Of a stretch of 64,000 bases of DNA, positions 9,460-23,200 are shown piece by piece (positions within the stretch are counted from its first letter, which is position 1; each line of letters starts with the position of its first letter). Where the stretch lies: assembly GCA_030248215.1 (NCBI GenBank), contig JASANG010003398.1, positions 34,563 to 98,562 of the forward strand. The letters are read 5' to 3'. Origin of the DNA: Enoplolaimus lenunculus. Taxonomy: Eukaryota > Nematoda > Enoplea > Enoplida > Thoracostomopsidae. Under the pieces are notes generated by a model. It saw only the letters and a list, made by a program, of their open reading frames with translations, was not told the DNA's origin and did not search any database. Both the position numbers and the translations under genes were made by a program.

Positions 9460-12235
9460 AATATAATATAGGTAATGCACACAATCAAAGCGACACAAAA
9501 AAAATGCAACAGAATCACACACAAAAAGAAGTTTAGCATTAGTTAACCTGTTTAGAAACAGTATCAAGCAATATATGCATATATGTCATCAGCATGTATA
9601 TACGTTAAGATCTATACAGCGTTCCATGAACAGCAGTTACAACGATATAATTCTATAACATTCAACAATCCAATCCATATGTTAAAATCAAACAACACAC
9701 GTACATATGGACGCCGCATTGCCTGTACGACTGATGTGGTCGGGTTTACTTCGGACTACAAGCCAATGGTCCGATCCCACGTTATGTGGTCAAATCCACA
9801 TCATTAGTAAGTATTCATATGCACACAAAAAGAATATTCGAGTTACTAAAAAGTGTACAATGGACATTTGGCTTGCAATTACACACCAAACTAAATCACA
9901 GCCAGACGGAATTTCGTGCGTAATTGAATCCATTGGAATTTTATTCCATCATGCATGTAATGTACGTATGACCCAAACTGTAACATATCCACGGCCAACC
10001 AATATAAACAAAGTATATATATATATGTAAATGTATTATTACCATTACAACAAATTTACACAAACCACTGTGATACGTCCCATCTGAAATGAGCATTTTT
10101 AGAAATTAACATGCAAAATCAACATGATTTGGATAACTAATAATTTTGCTCCAACTTCAGTTTTTTTTCGTAAAATTAATAGTTGAACCAAAGTGACATT
10201 GATATAAAACTATGAACACGGCCGTATTATACGTACTGTTTCTATTCTAGCTTTGATAATGGTAAGTAATAAAAACGGCAAATAAATAATATAACACATA
10301 AATGCACAGTAAAAACCGTTATAACAAAGCAACCGGGATTGTAACACAAACGAGTCACCACATGAGTGTAGGCATAATTTTTTTTCGACTAATAAAATAT
10401 ATATACGTATATACAGCCAGCCGCCCGATGCTTTTAATATGTGTGCAAAACGGAACCAAATGGACGACGCGGACAAAGCCGCTTAGGATGCAACGCGAGT
10501 AGACTTTGTAATCGCTACATATCTGAAACGTACTAAACCAACGTTAAGCGTACAATCAAAACAGACCGACAGAAGAATTTTATATGTGTACGGGTATGAC
10601 TACAAGCTTAACGCACGCAATATTTAACAGTCAAACCATTTATTCGGCTGCGAAGTAGCCAGGAAAGCGACTGACTACAGTGCCTCTATTATTTGCAAAG
10701 TCAAAAAACGATGTCGTCGAACAATAAATTTGATTCTGACTATAGAAAATTAGAAAAATTAAACGCATATGTCAGATTCGTTACGTATATGTGAACAAAA
10801 GTAATACATGTCAGCGTGCGACACAATACCACACAATACTATAGCGGGATGCTTTAATATCCGTTGCCGGCAGTAGACGCGAACCGGATATCCAAGGGTA
10901 TATTGTGGAACAAAAGTAAAACTTAATCACCCTGATTTATGTTTACCTGCAGTGAAACCAAGCCAGATGGCGATTTTTACCAGAGCCGAGCCGTATATCA
11001 GGTCGCAACCTGACAGATATATAGCAGACGATTCACTTACATATTTGCAACATACGCATATACAAAGATCAAAGTAAATAAACAATTAAATGCAAAATTA
11101 ATTTTCAGGAGGTATACAAAGATAAAAGGTAGTTGAAGCATTATGGTAACAGTAAACCGATGAAAAGTACGTAGAAGTAAAATGTACACTCACTAATAAA
11201 ACAGAGAATACCGGCGAAAGTAAGTTTATTGAATGAAGTTTGACTAAGCATTTTTGTCACACATAGCTTATATATTTCAGTTACCGATAAGCGAGCTAGC
11301 TTCCACATGTAAAATTTTTTAAGCATCATATTTTGATTTTGCGTGCACAAAGCTGCACTATCCATGTATCCACGGTGTCGTGTCGATATATATGCCGTAG
11401 CCCAAGCCGTAATTCAGTCCAATTCCGAATTGGGCTAGTCCACTGCAGAAATACGACTTGGACTAGCCCACGACGAGCCCCTTTCTGCGCTACAAGTGCA
11501 CGCCTTGTCCCTTGTGATTGGCTACTACCTAACTACCATACTCTTCGACTCAACGTTCCGTTGTTGAACAAAAACGTGTCTCAAGACAATTTTACAGGAA
11601 TACCCATGTCTCCCTTTGGTACCCGATACGACCCAGATACTACGGCCTTAAGCCGAACCTAATTTATTATACAAATTAGCACGTAAACTTTTAAACAACA
11701 ATACCGGATTGACACCAGCAATGCTGTTAGACTCCAGCAATGCCAGGTAGACACCCTGCGGTAACAACGTTTCCAGCAAACAATTTTCGAACACTAAATT
11801 TTCGACCGCCACGAGTACAAAACATTCGCCGAAATTCTGTGTTTCGCCCGCAATCACTCTTCGTCCAACAAATATATCTAAATCAAAAACAGCAAATTTA
11901 TATACGAACCTATACTGCAATTTGAACTAAGCACTACAAACAATACATACCTGACGCGTGTACAAACATTATATACGTACGTATAATACAAATTAAACAC
12001 TGTTCAATTAGCTAAAATGAGGTAAAACCATCAACGAAGACATAATAAACAGAATAAAAATGCGAATCTTGTACAGTTGTATAAATGCAAAACGATGGTA
12101 TCATCACGACACAATTGGTATTCCGAAATGTTTTCCACTCGATAATTTGTTGTTCATCGTTTATACTTAGGATTATTCTACGGCAGCTGTCGGGCGACAA
12201 GCTGTCCGATATTGACAAATTATTGTAATATATAT
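9460..12235. other. Intergenic, nothing recognised
   Basis: AT-rich with many ATACGTAT and ATATAT motifs. ORFs up to 109 codons (11333-11662) lack any recognisable motif. A ~35-bp piece near 11403-11437 (AATTCCGAATTGGGCTAGTCC region) recurs inverted near 26719-26757. Confidence 0.4.
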
Positions 12236-12493
12236 CAGGGTGCAACCGGAATTACAATTTACCGGAACCGGAATTTGAAAATTTTACCCGAACCGGAACC
12301 GGGAAGTGAAAAATGCATTTCACCAAAAATTTCATTTTAATCTTATTTTTTGCTCTATTATTTGTGAAATAACCTTAGTCGAACATAGGTATTTATTTTA
12401 TTTGTTGTAAGTTAAGAAAACGGCCAAATTATAACACCGGAATTTTCAAATCCGGTAAAAATTTACCGGAACTGGAATTCTGGTTGCACCCTG
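12236..12493. mobile_element. CCGGAA-rich hAT-like MITE with 8-bp duplication
   Basis: CAGGGTGCAACCGGAATTAC to CTGGTTGCACCCTG. Flanks are ATATATAT on both sides, though that sequence is low-complexity. An internally deleted copy. Confidence 0.8.
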
Positions 12494-13185
12494 ATATATA
12501 TACACATATATATTGAATTTCAAACCAAAAGTTGATAAAAAAGCAACTACGTATGTAAATACTGTTTTTACATCCACAATAAGTTTGTCAGTTTTAAAAT
12601 TTGATTTCGGAAATTTGTTACATAACAAGTTTTGCTTTATAAGAATTTAGAAAAATTTCCCTAAATCTTGGAAGCCAAACTTAAACTTAGTCCAGACTCG
12701 ATTTCGTTGAGCAATGTCCCAAGCATATTTTATACGTTATTTTGGCTTTATTTTTCATTCCAAAACTGACTGCAGTCCCGCAGCTTAAATACCTTAACGT
12801 AAAACAAGAGCAGATAGTAAGAAAATTCAGGTTAACGAAACATATCACAAGTAAATACGTCAAGTATATAATCGTCATCACACTCTAAACTGTAACCTCA
12901 AATACATTTGCAATGCTTACAGTTTGACTTAAACCACTGAAAGCGATGCTCATGAAATTGTAACAATTTTGTAGATCTGAATAAACTCGCAACACGACAG
13001 CAAACTCCCTAGAAAATATGGAACGAAACTCCCAATACATGTATTATATGTAAAAATATGATGTTTGATTATAATTAACTTTCAATCGAAACTGAAGTTT
13101 CGTTTGCGATTTACGGCTAATACGGCAATCAACTTGCAGTTGTTGTACAAATCCCCATTATAAAATTTAAAAATTCTTTAAAAAC

Positions 13186-13225
13186 ATATATATAATATAT
13201 AATATATATATACATATATATATAT

Positions 13226-13299
<74 letters not shown>
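13186..13299. repeat. (TA)n microsatellite
   Basis: About 110 bp of TA repeats with a few interruptions; explains the Tyr-Ile ORFs on the minus strand. Confidence 0.95.
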
Positions 13300-13302
<3 letters not shown>

Positions 13303-14059
13303 CGTAACTATATACGTATGTACACCGGGATAGAAGGGCACAGTATTTAAAACACAAACAAGAGCACTGTTCATGCAAGCAGACATTCCCAACAAAATAT
13401 GTTGATAATTGTGCGGCATTTCTGAATCTTAATATTTCAAAACAATCTTGCTGTTTACTCTGGTTCTGACAACTGCATAAAGTATATGCAAGTAAAAAAA
13501 TCCAATTTTGAGCAAACAGAAAAAATTACCTTTACTTTCACGAACAGTCCCCCTAAATTAAAGATGAAGAAGGAAATTTCAGGGCTCGTTTCTTTATTTT
13601 ACGAGTTTGTCGAATAGTATTCTTAAAATTGCCGGTTCTTTTGAACCACTGAGTCCCAAATTTAATGCTTTGTTCATAACAACAGATTTAATTTGCCATC
13701 AAAATTGTCACACACACACATAAGAGTTTTCGTTTTCACCGTGAACATATTAATCCGATATTCAACTACCGACAATTGCTGACCACGAACAACAATTTTA
13801 TAGAATTAAAATATAATACATTTAAATTTTAAGCATTATGAGCACAAAACATAACACATTGTCACCGGTATAATACAAACCAAAAAAACCTGGAAAGATA
13901 ATATTTTATCTGTCACAATACATCTGTGTCCAACATAGGTTCCTGTAGACGTTAAAACAAACTTTCCTCCCTGCTGCCACAAGTTTGCAATTAGTCTTCG
14001 TTACCTGCAGTATTACGTACTATTAATTTTCTAGCAAATCACTGAGTTGCAAATATATC

Positions 14060-14076
14060 GAGGTATGATTATAATT
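14060..14076 (-). promoter_or_regulatory. Possible let-7 complementary site downstream of lin-41-like stop
   Basis: The minus-strand transcript reads AATTATAATCATACCTC. UACCUC pairs with let-7 nucleotides 2-7, and AAUUAUA pairs with nucleotides 16-22 (one G-U), with an unequal central loop. C. elegans lin-41 is regulated through loop-containing let-7 sites in its 3' UTR (established). The seed is only a 6-mer, and an AATAAA nearer the stop could exclude this site from the mRNA. Confidence 0.35.
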
Positions 14077-14197
14077 AACTCAAAAACGTAAAACTTTCAG
14101 CCAAAATGACGAACAATTTTCTTACAAGCAACGGTTCGCTCGATCAAATAAAATACTCATCACAAAAAAACTACACATCTACCTAAATTAATTTTCG

Positions 14198-14203
14198 TTT
14201 ATT
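14198..14203 (-). terminator. Possible early poly(A) signal of the lin-41-like gene
   Basis: AATAAA on the minus strand starts 15 nt after the TAA stop. Use of this signal would give a very short 3' UTR. A second AATAAA at 13598-13593 would give about 0.6 kb and include the possible let-7 site. Confidence 0.4.
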
Positions 14204-14217
14204 TATAATACAACTTA

Positions 14218-17200
14218 TTAAAATACACAAACGCGATCATTTCCAAAATCGACCACAAATATACGACCTTCAGGTGTGACACACAGGTCGCACGGGCGAT
14301 CCATGGCAACGCTGTGGACGTTACTCTTATTTTCCCTGCCATTAGCATCATTTTGGGATGAGATTTCTGTCCGCATGTGACGAGTGTAATTCCCAGCAGA
14401 ATTCACAGCGCCTGTAGTAGCACCCTTATCTCCAGTCGAATAACAACCACTGGATGACAAAGGTTGCTGTTGGTGCGCATCTCCGAACGAAAACGATGTC
14501 GATGTCGACGGCGTTGAATTCTCGGTTGAAACATTTAAGTGTTGGTTGAATGATGCCTCGTATGGTTCCGAAGAGCGATGCGGCTGGTGTTGGCTAGTTA
14601 CCGTGCCTTTATAACTGGCGGATGATGTAGGGGTACTTGCTGTTACTGATGATGTGTGAGTCGTGCCATTAGAGGTGATTTTTAACGAGCACAAGTGATT
14701 GAGAGTTGGCGTAAAAATTTGCACTCGGTTATTTCGTGAATCCGCCACAAGTATGTGACCTTCTAAAAGGAGAAAAGAAGAATTGCAATCAAATGTTTTT
14801 ACGTAGTCTTCAGGTACCTATATACCGCATGAAATAATTTAATTAACATTATGTAATAATCAAAGTCTGTCTTACACGGCTGTACGCATAGGTCAAATAC
14901 ACCACGACATAACATGCGTTTGAAAGGCAGAAGCCGTAACGTAAATCCAAGGTGTTCTTGATAAGATATGCGAACTTAAAAAATTAAAACCAATAGACGA
15001 CCCTTTGAAAGTAGAAGCCAGCAAAAGTTATCTCTTGTCAACACGCTTTAAAATTTCAAACCGAGAACAAAACGCAAAAATGTGTAAAATAATTTTTTTA
15101 ATAATTATTATAATTTCCGAGCTTTTTTGCTGCAATACATTACAACCACTTTGGCCCCACTGGAAAACTTTTTGAAATTCAACAAAAATCTTCCGCAGTC
15201 ATTTCTTAGGATCTGTCAGACAACGCGAAACCGCAAGAAACATACCCATATCAATATCGAGGCCCTGTGGACGCCTGAAATATCCATCCTTGTCACCTTC
15301 GCGCCCCCAAAACTTCATATCGCCCGACGCAACATCGATAAGCACAAGGCGATGGTTGTTAAAATCGGTCGCAATTAAATGCGTTCCAGTTGCAGCGAAA
15401 ACAACACCGCGTGGTGAGTCGAAATTTTTAACATACAACGAGTTGTTTTGTAGTTCAAGAGAAAATTTTCGAATAAATTCACCGTTTGACAAAAACATTT
15501 GAATACGATGATTGCGAGTGTCTGATACCGCGATTGAATCGTGTGGATCAACGGCGACATCCCACGGGTAGTTGAACTGACCGATTGCACGGCCTTTGTC
15601 GCCAAATTTCAACACGAACTCGCCGTTTTGAGTGAAAACCTGTGCGTATAACAGAAAATACAATTAATAATCAAACCCCTGTATGGGCATAGGACCGGGA
15701 TGCAAATCGGAACTGGATTATACCCGAATCGAACAGCAAATTTATACCGGAATCGCAACTAAAAATTTAGTACTATACTGATTATTAGCATAAACAAAAA
15801 TATGATATTGATTTTAGGGTGTCTCTCAGCCGGCAGGCATTCATTATTGCTTCCGTAAGCAAAACTACAATCAATTATTGACAAATTAACTCATCAAAAA
15901 CAATTTAATAGATAAATCATGCAGAATTTTTACGCAATATATCACAACATTTAGGCCAAACATCAAAATTCCGATTCCGATTGATTATGAAATTAGGATC
16001 GGAACTCGTTTTGAATTAGAATTCCCGTTGCACCCTGCATAGGACTACTGAAAAAATTAGTTATATAAGTAAATAAAAGCGATCAATATCCAGCAATTTA
16101 CTTCGTTGTATTAAAAATATGGTACAATATTACAATCGCTAAAATTGTGTCGTGGACGTATAATAAACCTTGATACAAAAATATTTTCAAGAATAACCCA
16201 CATATGTTACCGAACAATCGCATGATTAACATACCTGTTACTTATGAGTAAACCAGAGATAAATCGCAGTAAATTAAATGGGGAAGAACAAAACAGAATA
16301 GAAAAAATTAGTACAAAACACTTTATAGGCACAAAACTATAAAAATGCATCAAACAGTTACAAAATTACAGCAATTAAAATTACTTTCAAATGAAAAAGG
16401 CACTTAATATTAGGTTATTTACCTGTATGCGATGATTGTCTTTATCAGCAACGACAATACGGTTTTTTGAATCAGAACACAGTCCAGCTGGCCGGTCAAA
16501 CTGCCCGTTTCTGTTGCCAGCCGATCCGAAGCTTGTAATGTGATTGCCAGCCTGAGTATAAACCTGGATGCGATTGTTAGACCTGTCTGCCACAAGAATA
16601 CGACCTGAATTCAACGAATATAATATAATATATACGTAGCAATAAAACAAACCTATAAGGTATTGAATACCAAAAACTTGGTCACGTCTTTCAGCGTTCA
16701 AAGGTGCTTTTTGTATTTTGAGAAATAAGGTTTGATGAATATCCTAATTTTTGAAATGTAATTAAAATCACGCATGTACACATGCAGTTCGTATTATCAA
16801 CTATCGAGATACTACAGACGGACATTTGACTTAGTCTTGTACCACTGACCGAGTTTATCCAAGCAAATGCCCCATGGCCGGCATAAATCTGTTTCCGGAG
16901 AGCCATGATTGCCAAACGTCAAAGCCGGTGTGGCTGAGCCGTCAGAACTAGATGCAGTTAACATAGTATAGTCGCGTCCCTCGCGAACTCGAATGCAATA
17001 CGGCGACCCTGCAATTGGAGCACCACGAAGAGTTACAGCAAGCACGTAGTCTCCTTCAATAATTGGCTCCAGTGTAATTGTGTACGTTCCATTGTTTCCA
17101 TCACTCACGTTCGCAGATAACGTTGTCTAAAATATTTAATCTCTGCTAACTACTGAAATATCGGTTTTGGAGATTTGTAAACAATTTATTCAAATTCCTC

Positions 17201-20200
17201 GCACCCAAAAACCCTTCATAACACTAATAATTAGTGAGATATTGCAAAAAGTCCTAATGTACGCTTATCAATTATGCTAATATGCAAATTAGCTACTAGC
17301 TAATTATTCAATTATCCGTTTAGAGGTTTGTAAACAATTTATTCAGATTCCTCGCACCCAAGGCCCTTAAATACTGAAATGACATTGCGAGTAACTGGAA
17401 TAATTCGAGAAATATCTTAAAAACTCCCAATTTAGGCTTAACCAATCATGCAAATTACCCTGTAGCTAATAAACAGTTTAAAATTTTTAAAACACCAATG
17501 CGAGGTTCACACCCAGAATGACAGTCTTTCATACAAAAAAGTTTCTCAAAATCGGTACAGCGGTTCGTGAGATCTTTTCGAACGGACATCTACCTTTCGA
17601 CACCCGAGTACAAAATATAAAACGCTTCGCGAAACTACGAGCTTCACTCATCAGAGTTTCGCGCTTCGCTCAACAATTACATGCAATTATATTTTTTTCA
17701 ATCTTCGGATTGATAAAGCTCAATTTTTTTCTTACAACTTCACAAACTTTAAATTAAAATTATTTTATCAAATTTCGAGTTAACCTACAATAAAATTATT
17801 GAGCGAAGCTCGGAGTGTCGCGAAGCGTTTTATGTTTTGTACTTGGGGGTCGAAAGGTGGATGTCCGTCCGTCCGTCCGAAATGAATCTCAGGAACGGCT
17901 GTACCGATTTTGATAAACTTTTTTTGTGTGAAAGCCAATTATCCCGGGGCGTTAACCTCGCATTGGGGTTTGAAAATTTTAAGCCGTTTATTAGCTACAG
18001 GCTAATTTGCATAATTAACTAAGCCTAAACTAGGACTTTCCACAATATTTCACTAATTATTACAGTTAGAAGCAATCTAATTTTAGCATTAAAGGGTTTT
18101 TGGGTGCGAGGAATAAGCCTAAATTAGGACTTTTTACAATATTTCATTAATTGTTAAGGTTAACAGCAATATAATTTTAGCACTAAAGGGTTTTTAGGTG
18201 CAAGGAATTTCAATAAATTGTTTACAAACCTCCAAAACCAATAATTGAATAGTTAGCTAATAGCTAATTTGCATATTAGCTTAACTGACCAAGCACAATT
18301 AGGACTTTTTAAATTATTTCAATAATTATTAAGGTTAAAAGCAATATAATTTCAACACTAAAGGGTTTTTAGGTGCGAGGAATCCGAATACATTGTTTAC
18401 AAACGTCTAAAACCAATAATTGAGTAGTTAGCTAATAGATAATTTGCATATAAGCATAGTTGATAAGCCTAAATTAGGCGTTTTTACAATGTTTCACTAA
18501 TTATTAGGGTTACAAGCAATCTAATTTCAGCATTAATGGGTTTTCTGGTGCGAGGAATCTGAATAAATTGTCTACAAAACCTTTAAAGGCGATTATCGAA
18601 TAGTTAGCTAATAGATAATTTGCATATTTGCTTAATTGACGAGACAAAATTAGGACTTTTCGAATTATTCCAATAATTATTAGAGTGGCTAAAAGGTTTT
18701 ATGCGTGCGAGGAATCTGAGGAAATTGCTTGCAAACCTCCAAAACCGATAAATGAATAGTTAGCTAATAACTAATTTGCATATTACCTTAATTACTTACG
18801 TGTGTTCGAGCTTTGCTCAATAAATGTAGTCCCACTACGACTGGTATACAATTTTTAGTCAATACAATCAGAGTAAGTTGCCCTATAATTCAGTTCAAAA
18901 GTATCCTCTGCCGCTCGGAGGCTCGCACTTCAAAAACTACTAGCAACATACATATCGTACTGAAACCATTCTTTGTAAAGTTATTAGCGGCGCCAGCCGA
19001 AAATCGTACGAAAAGGAAACCGTTTACGCCAAATATTTATCAAACACTTCTAGAAATAACTATCCATCCTACCTGATCAGGAGTTCTAATTGTTGCGCGT
19101 ACATCATCACCTCCTGCAACACACGGCTCATCTGTGTGATCCCTGGTTTGCAACGTGACAACTGTTGTCTTTCCACGTCCGATTCGGTGCCAATGATCTC
19201 CGAGCATAACACAGCGCGCAGCACATGCGTTGCTAACAATGCTTCCAAAAGCAGACAGCATTGTTGGAGCAGCATCTGGACGCACAATGAACGTAATTTT
19301 GTCATCATCCTAAAATTAAAACAAAAATTATGATTTTTTAACAGATAAATAAAAACAAAGATGCCCCTTCTGAACCACAATTGCTTACGCGTGCGTTCGA
19401 GTACAATGCGATCTCCAGGTTCAACAAAATATTAACTTCCGACCCCGCTTAAATTTTTTAAACTAATATTTATCCCAAAATTTGCAGCGACTTTTGCTCG
19501 AAACGAAAAAAATGTGTACATGAAGAAACTTGTGCACTTAAATATCCGGCTCCATGAGTTTGGTGCCCAGCCAATTTTACCCTGGAATGCGCAATCAACA
19601 GTTTATACAAAACATGTCTGCATTATATATCAAACAAAATCACACAGCAGCTTAAAAGAAAACTCTTCACCAGCCAAAAAAATACTGTTCAGTATTTTGA
19701 TATACCTGTGGCAACATGTTTGGCGGAAATGCTCGAATCTTAGAAACATCTTGATCGAGTAATTGTTTAGCTTCAATAATTGCCATGTCGTCGCTACATT
19801 TTGAACGTTTCTCAGCATTAAGTGTTGTTTTACGCAAACGATTTGCGATCGCTTTCAACTGGTCACGCTGGCTATTCAATGATTGCAGTTTTGCTGTTCG
19901 AATGGTTTCGACACGCTAAAACGTATGATTATCAGTACATCTACTTTATTGCCTAAACTATCACTGTCAGGTCCATGATCGAGCGTATAAATCACACTGT
20001 GATATAGACGGACTGATTGCTAACCCATACGTTTTCGAATTCGGAAAAAAACTGATCAAAACTTTCTCACCGAATCATTCGGTATCTTCAGTTAGGCGTC
20101 AATGAACTCTATTTTTGTAATAGTTTGATGGTTCCTAAACACACGAATGTTTACAAAACATTTCGGCTAACAGAATATTTATTGCAAAGTTCACTATACT

Positions 20201-23200
20201 TGCCCCGGGGCTGGTATTTTTACATTGGCAAAAGAATATTGTGCAAGAATATATTTTGTTTTGTTAAGATAGCCTATGATTGCTAAACGCCATATTTTTG
20301 TTGAAAAATGATACGGTTAGTCGACTGAAACTAATTTTCTATTTGATATGCTGTAACATAAAAATGAATACAAGTACAAATTTTATAGTTTTTCAAGATC
20401 GAAACACCAGATTCTACCGTAGTTCTTCAAGACGTATCGAGTAACAGCTGCAACGTTATTAATACGTATTTTGGACATGGTCACAACTCATAGCATAATT
20501 ACATCAATTTTGCATAAAACTTTCATTCTAAGGTAAAACGCTGCCCAAAATAAGTATCGAGAGAACCTCCAGCTTGAATTATGTATACATACAGACATTC
20601 GTAAACGAGATTACGATAATTTTTTTGCTTCTTACCATCAGCAGATCGCGTTTACGTTCTTCGAGTGTAGATACCAGCTGATGAATCAACGAACGAACAT
20701 CATTTGAGACCGACATCGCGCGTGACTCAACGCGTTCAGCCACTGACTCGATGCGTTCAATTGCGTCTGTTAATTCGCGAATTGTGACTCGAATTTCACT
20801 GTTTAAATTAGCATATTCTGAGCGGCATCGATTGATTGCATCCTGTATAGATGAAACAAGACAGCAATATTTGCGGTTGTGATCCTGATTAACACAATTT
20901 ATTTACGTACACGCCAATTCCAATTTAACTACTCGACGCTTAAAGAACAGATAGGGATACAGCATTACATCGTTGTAAATGCGAAAAGTCAAACCCTGAA
21001 ACACATAAACGATTATAATGTTATGAGAACGGTTCAACACAATCCTATTTGATATCGGGCTATACCGATATGCAATGACCATCACTACCTATAGCATAGC
21101 ACATGTTAATTCAGCCTATGTTACATGACACTAACCTCGAGCAACATTAATTGATGACCAGCGTGGGAGGCATTGACTTCTATGCACTGGCGGCAAACCA
21201 GACACGAGCATGTCGCGCAGTAGTACAATGCATTTTCCGATGGATGCATTGCACAAACATTATTCGACGTCGAATTCAACACGCCTGCGCAATTTGACTC
21301 AATCCGACTATGCGAAGCACTGTGCGCCATTCCGGGCAAACTCAAAAATTGTGCCAATTCAAGACGGGCTGAAGATTGATCTTCAGCAACAACGGAACCG
21401 CGAATAGTTCCCTGTTGCGTTGTTATTGCTCGCTGAGATACTACTTGCTCGGCAGATGTTACATTTTGAAGTGGTAGAGAATTTTTCATGGTTCCGCTAT
21501 CAAGTATTGTTTGTTGTTGTTGTTGTTGCTGCTGCTGCTGCTGTTGCCGATTATGCCCGACACCATAAGATGGGCGTGCTTGGTAACTTGCGTTGGAAAA
21601 TATACCATTGCTGCTATTCGTTCGATGTAGAGAAATAGCGGCTGGATTCTAAAAATATATATTAAACAAAAATATAAAAATATTTTGTGACTAGTTTCGC
21701 ATAGGCGCTTGATATGAATTCCTAGAATAGGACTATGCGTCGAGAAGAAATAGAAAACTTTTGAAATTCACGCGATATCCGCAAACAGATCAATATTCAC
21801 AACACTTCCCTACTCTCTAACCTTTCCGTTTCCGCATTTTTGTCGGGTGCTTCCCCAAGGTCGAACCTGGGACATTTTAAAACATTATATACTTTTGTGC
21901 TTTACTGACTTCTGGGATCATCTAACGGGGCATTTTTGGCAGATAAATGCTCTCAGAAATGGCGTATCCGAGTTTGTCTTGGTTTTGTGCTCGCAATACA
22001 ATAATTTAAGGTGTATATTGCATAAAGGTTATATTTTGTGCTCGCAATACAATAATTTAAGGTGTACATTGCATAAAGGTTATATGATGCCCAACTCTGG
22101 GAGAAGTGGGGGTATGAACCTGGGCACAGACCAAAAATGAGGGAGTTGGCATCATTGGAAGACCCCACGCGGAGAGCTAGAGCTATGTTTAAAAACTACA
22201 AAACATTTTACTAATGTTTGCGCAATACATTAATACGCGTTCCCACAGGCCGTGCATATAAGTTTGTTTCCATCTATTGAGGGAAGCAAGTGACATACAG
22301 TTTGCAACAACACACGCCAGCAAACATTTGGCATTATTAAATTATACGACGTAAGAAAATAACACTCGCGTTAGAAATATGCTAATTTTAAACCAAAATA
22401 ACGCCCATATTGTGAAATATGTAGAGCTCCTATCATCTGTTAGCAATAGGTTTTCAAACTGACAACGCTTGAAGTTGCAGATCTCAAATTTGGTTTAGAA
22501 GTAGGGCATATCAAATGCAAAAAATCGAAATTCGAAACTAATCTTTACTAGTCCGAAAGTTGCGATTCCTAACACTAACTTGTGACAGATCCTGTACACC
22601 AGGGTTCAACCAGATAATCCGGCTCCGGTATTATAACCTGCCGGATACGTATTTACTCTGAAAATCTTCAAAAAAGTAAATTGCAGACTTTATTTTTAAT
22701 GATCATCGTGGTACTCATTCACTTGCTTACGCAGAATTTTTCAAAAAGCTTTTGTATGCAAGCTTTTTTGTGCCGTTCAGAACGCTATGACATAAAAGCA
22801 CTTTAGAAAGGCGAGAAGCGTTTTGACTCTTTAACACCATTCCTAAAATTTAATCCTCTCAAATCACGACACAAACACTAGTGTTGTTTACTAAATTGAA
22901 ATGGAAAGTATAAAACGTTTGCTGCACTTCATTCAAATCACATTACGCATATAGAACACAATACTGTATACCTGAGTCGTTTCGATTTCTGCGCTGACAG
23001 ACGGTACATCATGATTAGTTAGGTGTACGCGCGTAATGCGGTGGTCTTTTGTTAGGCGAACGCGTAAATGAGCATTAACACAGGCATTACACAACAGCTC
23101 CGTGCATTCAATGCAAATTGCTGTTACTTCGGCTGAAATAACAAAATATATACCCGTGCACACCGTGCTAGATTAAAACATATTAGTGTCAAACCTTTAC

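Larger units (their letters stand above)
12494..14197. other. 3' flank of lin-41-like gene
   Basis: No gene seen. Holds a (TA)n tract (13186-13299). The 14-mer GATTATAATTAACT occurs twice (about 13068 and 14067), the second next to the possible let-7 seed match. Confidence 0.4.

Noticed and set aside
11333-11920. ORFs of 109 and 90 codons on opposite strands
   Set aside because: No recognisable domain, unlikely composition, no splice partners.
13129-13419. Tyr-Ile repeat ORFs
   Set aside because: Translation of the (TA)n microsatellite.
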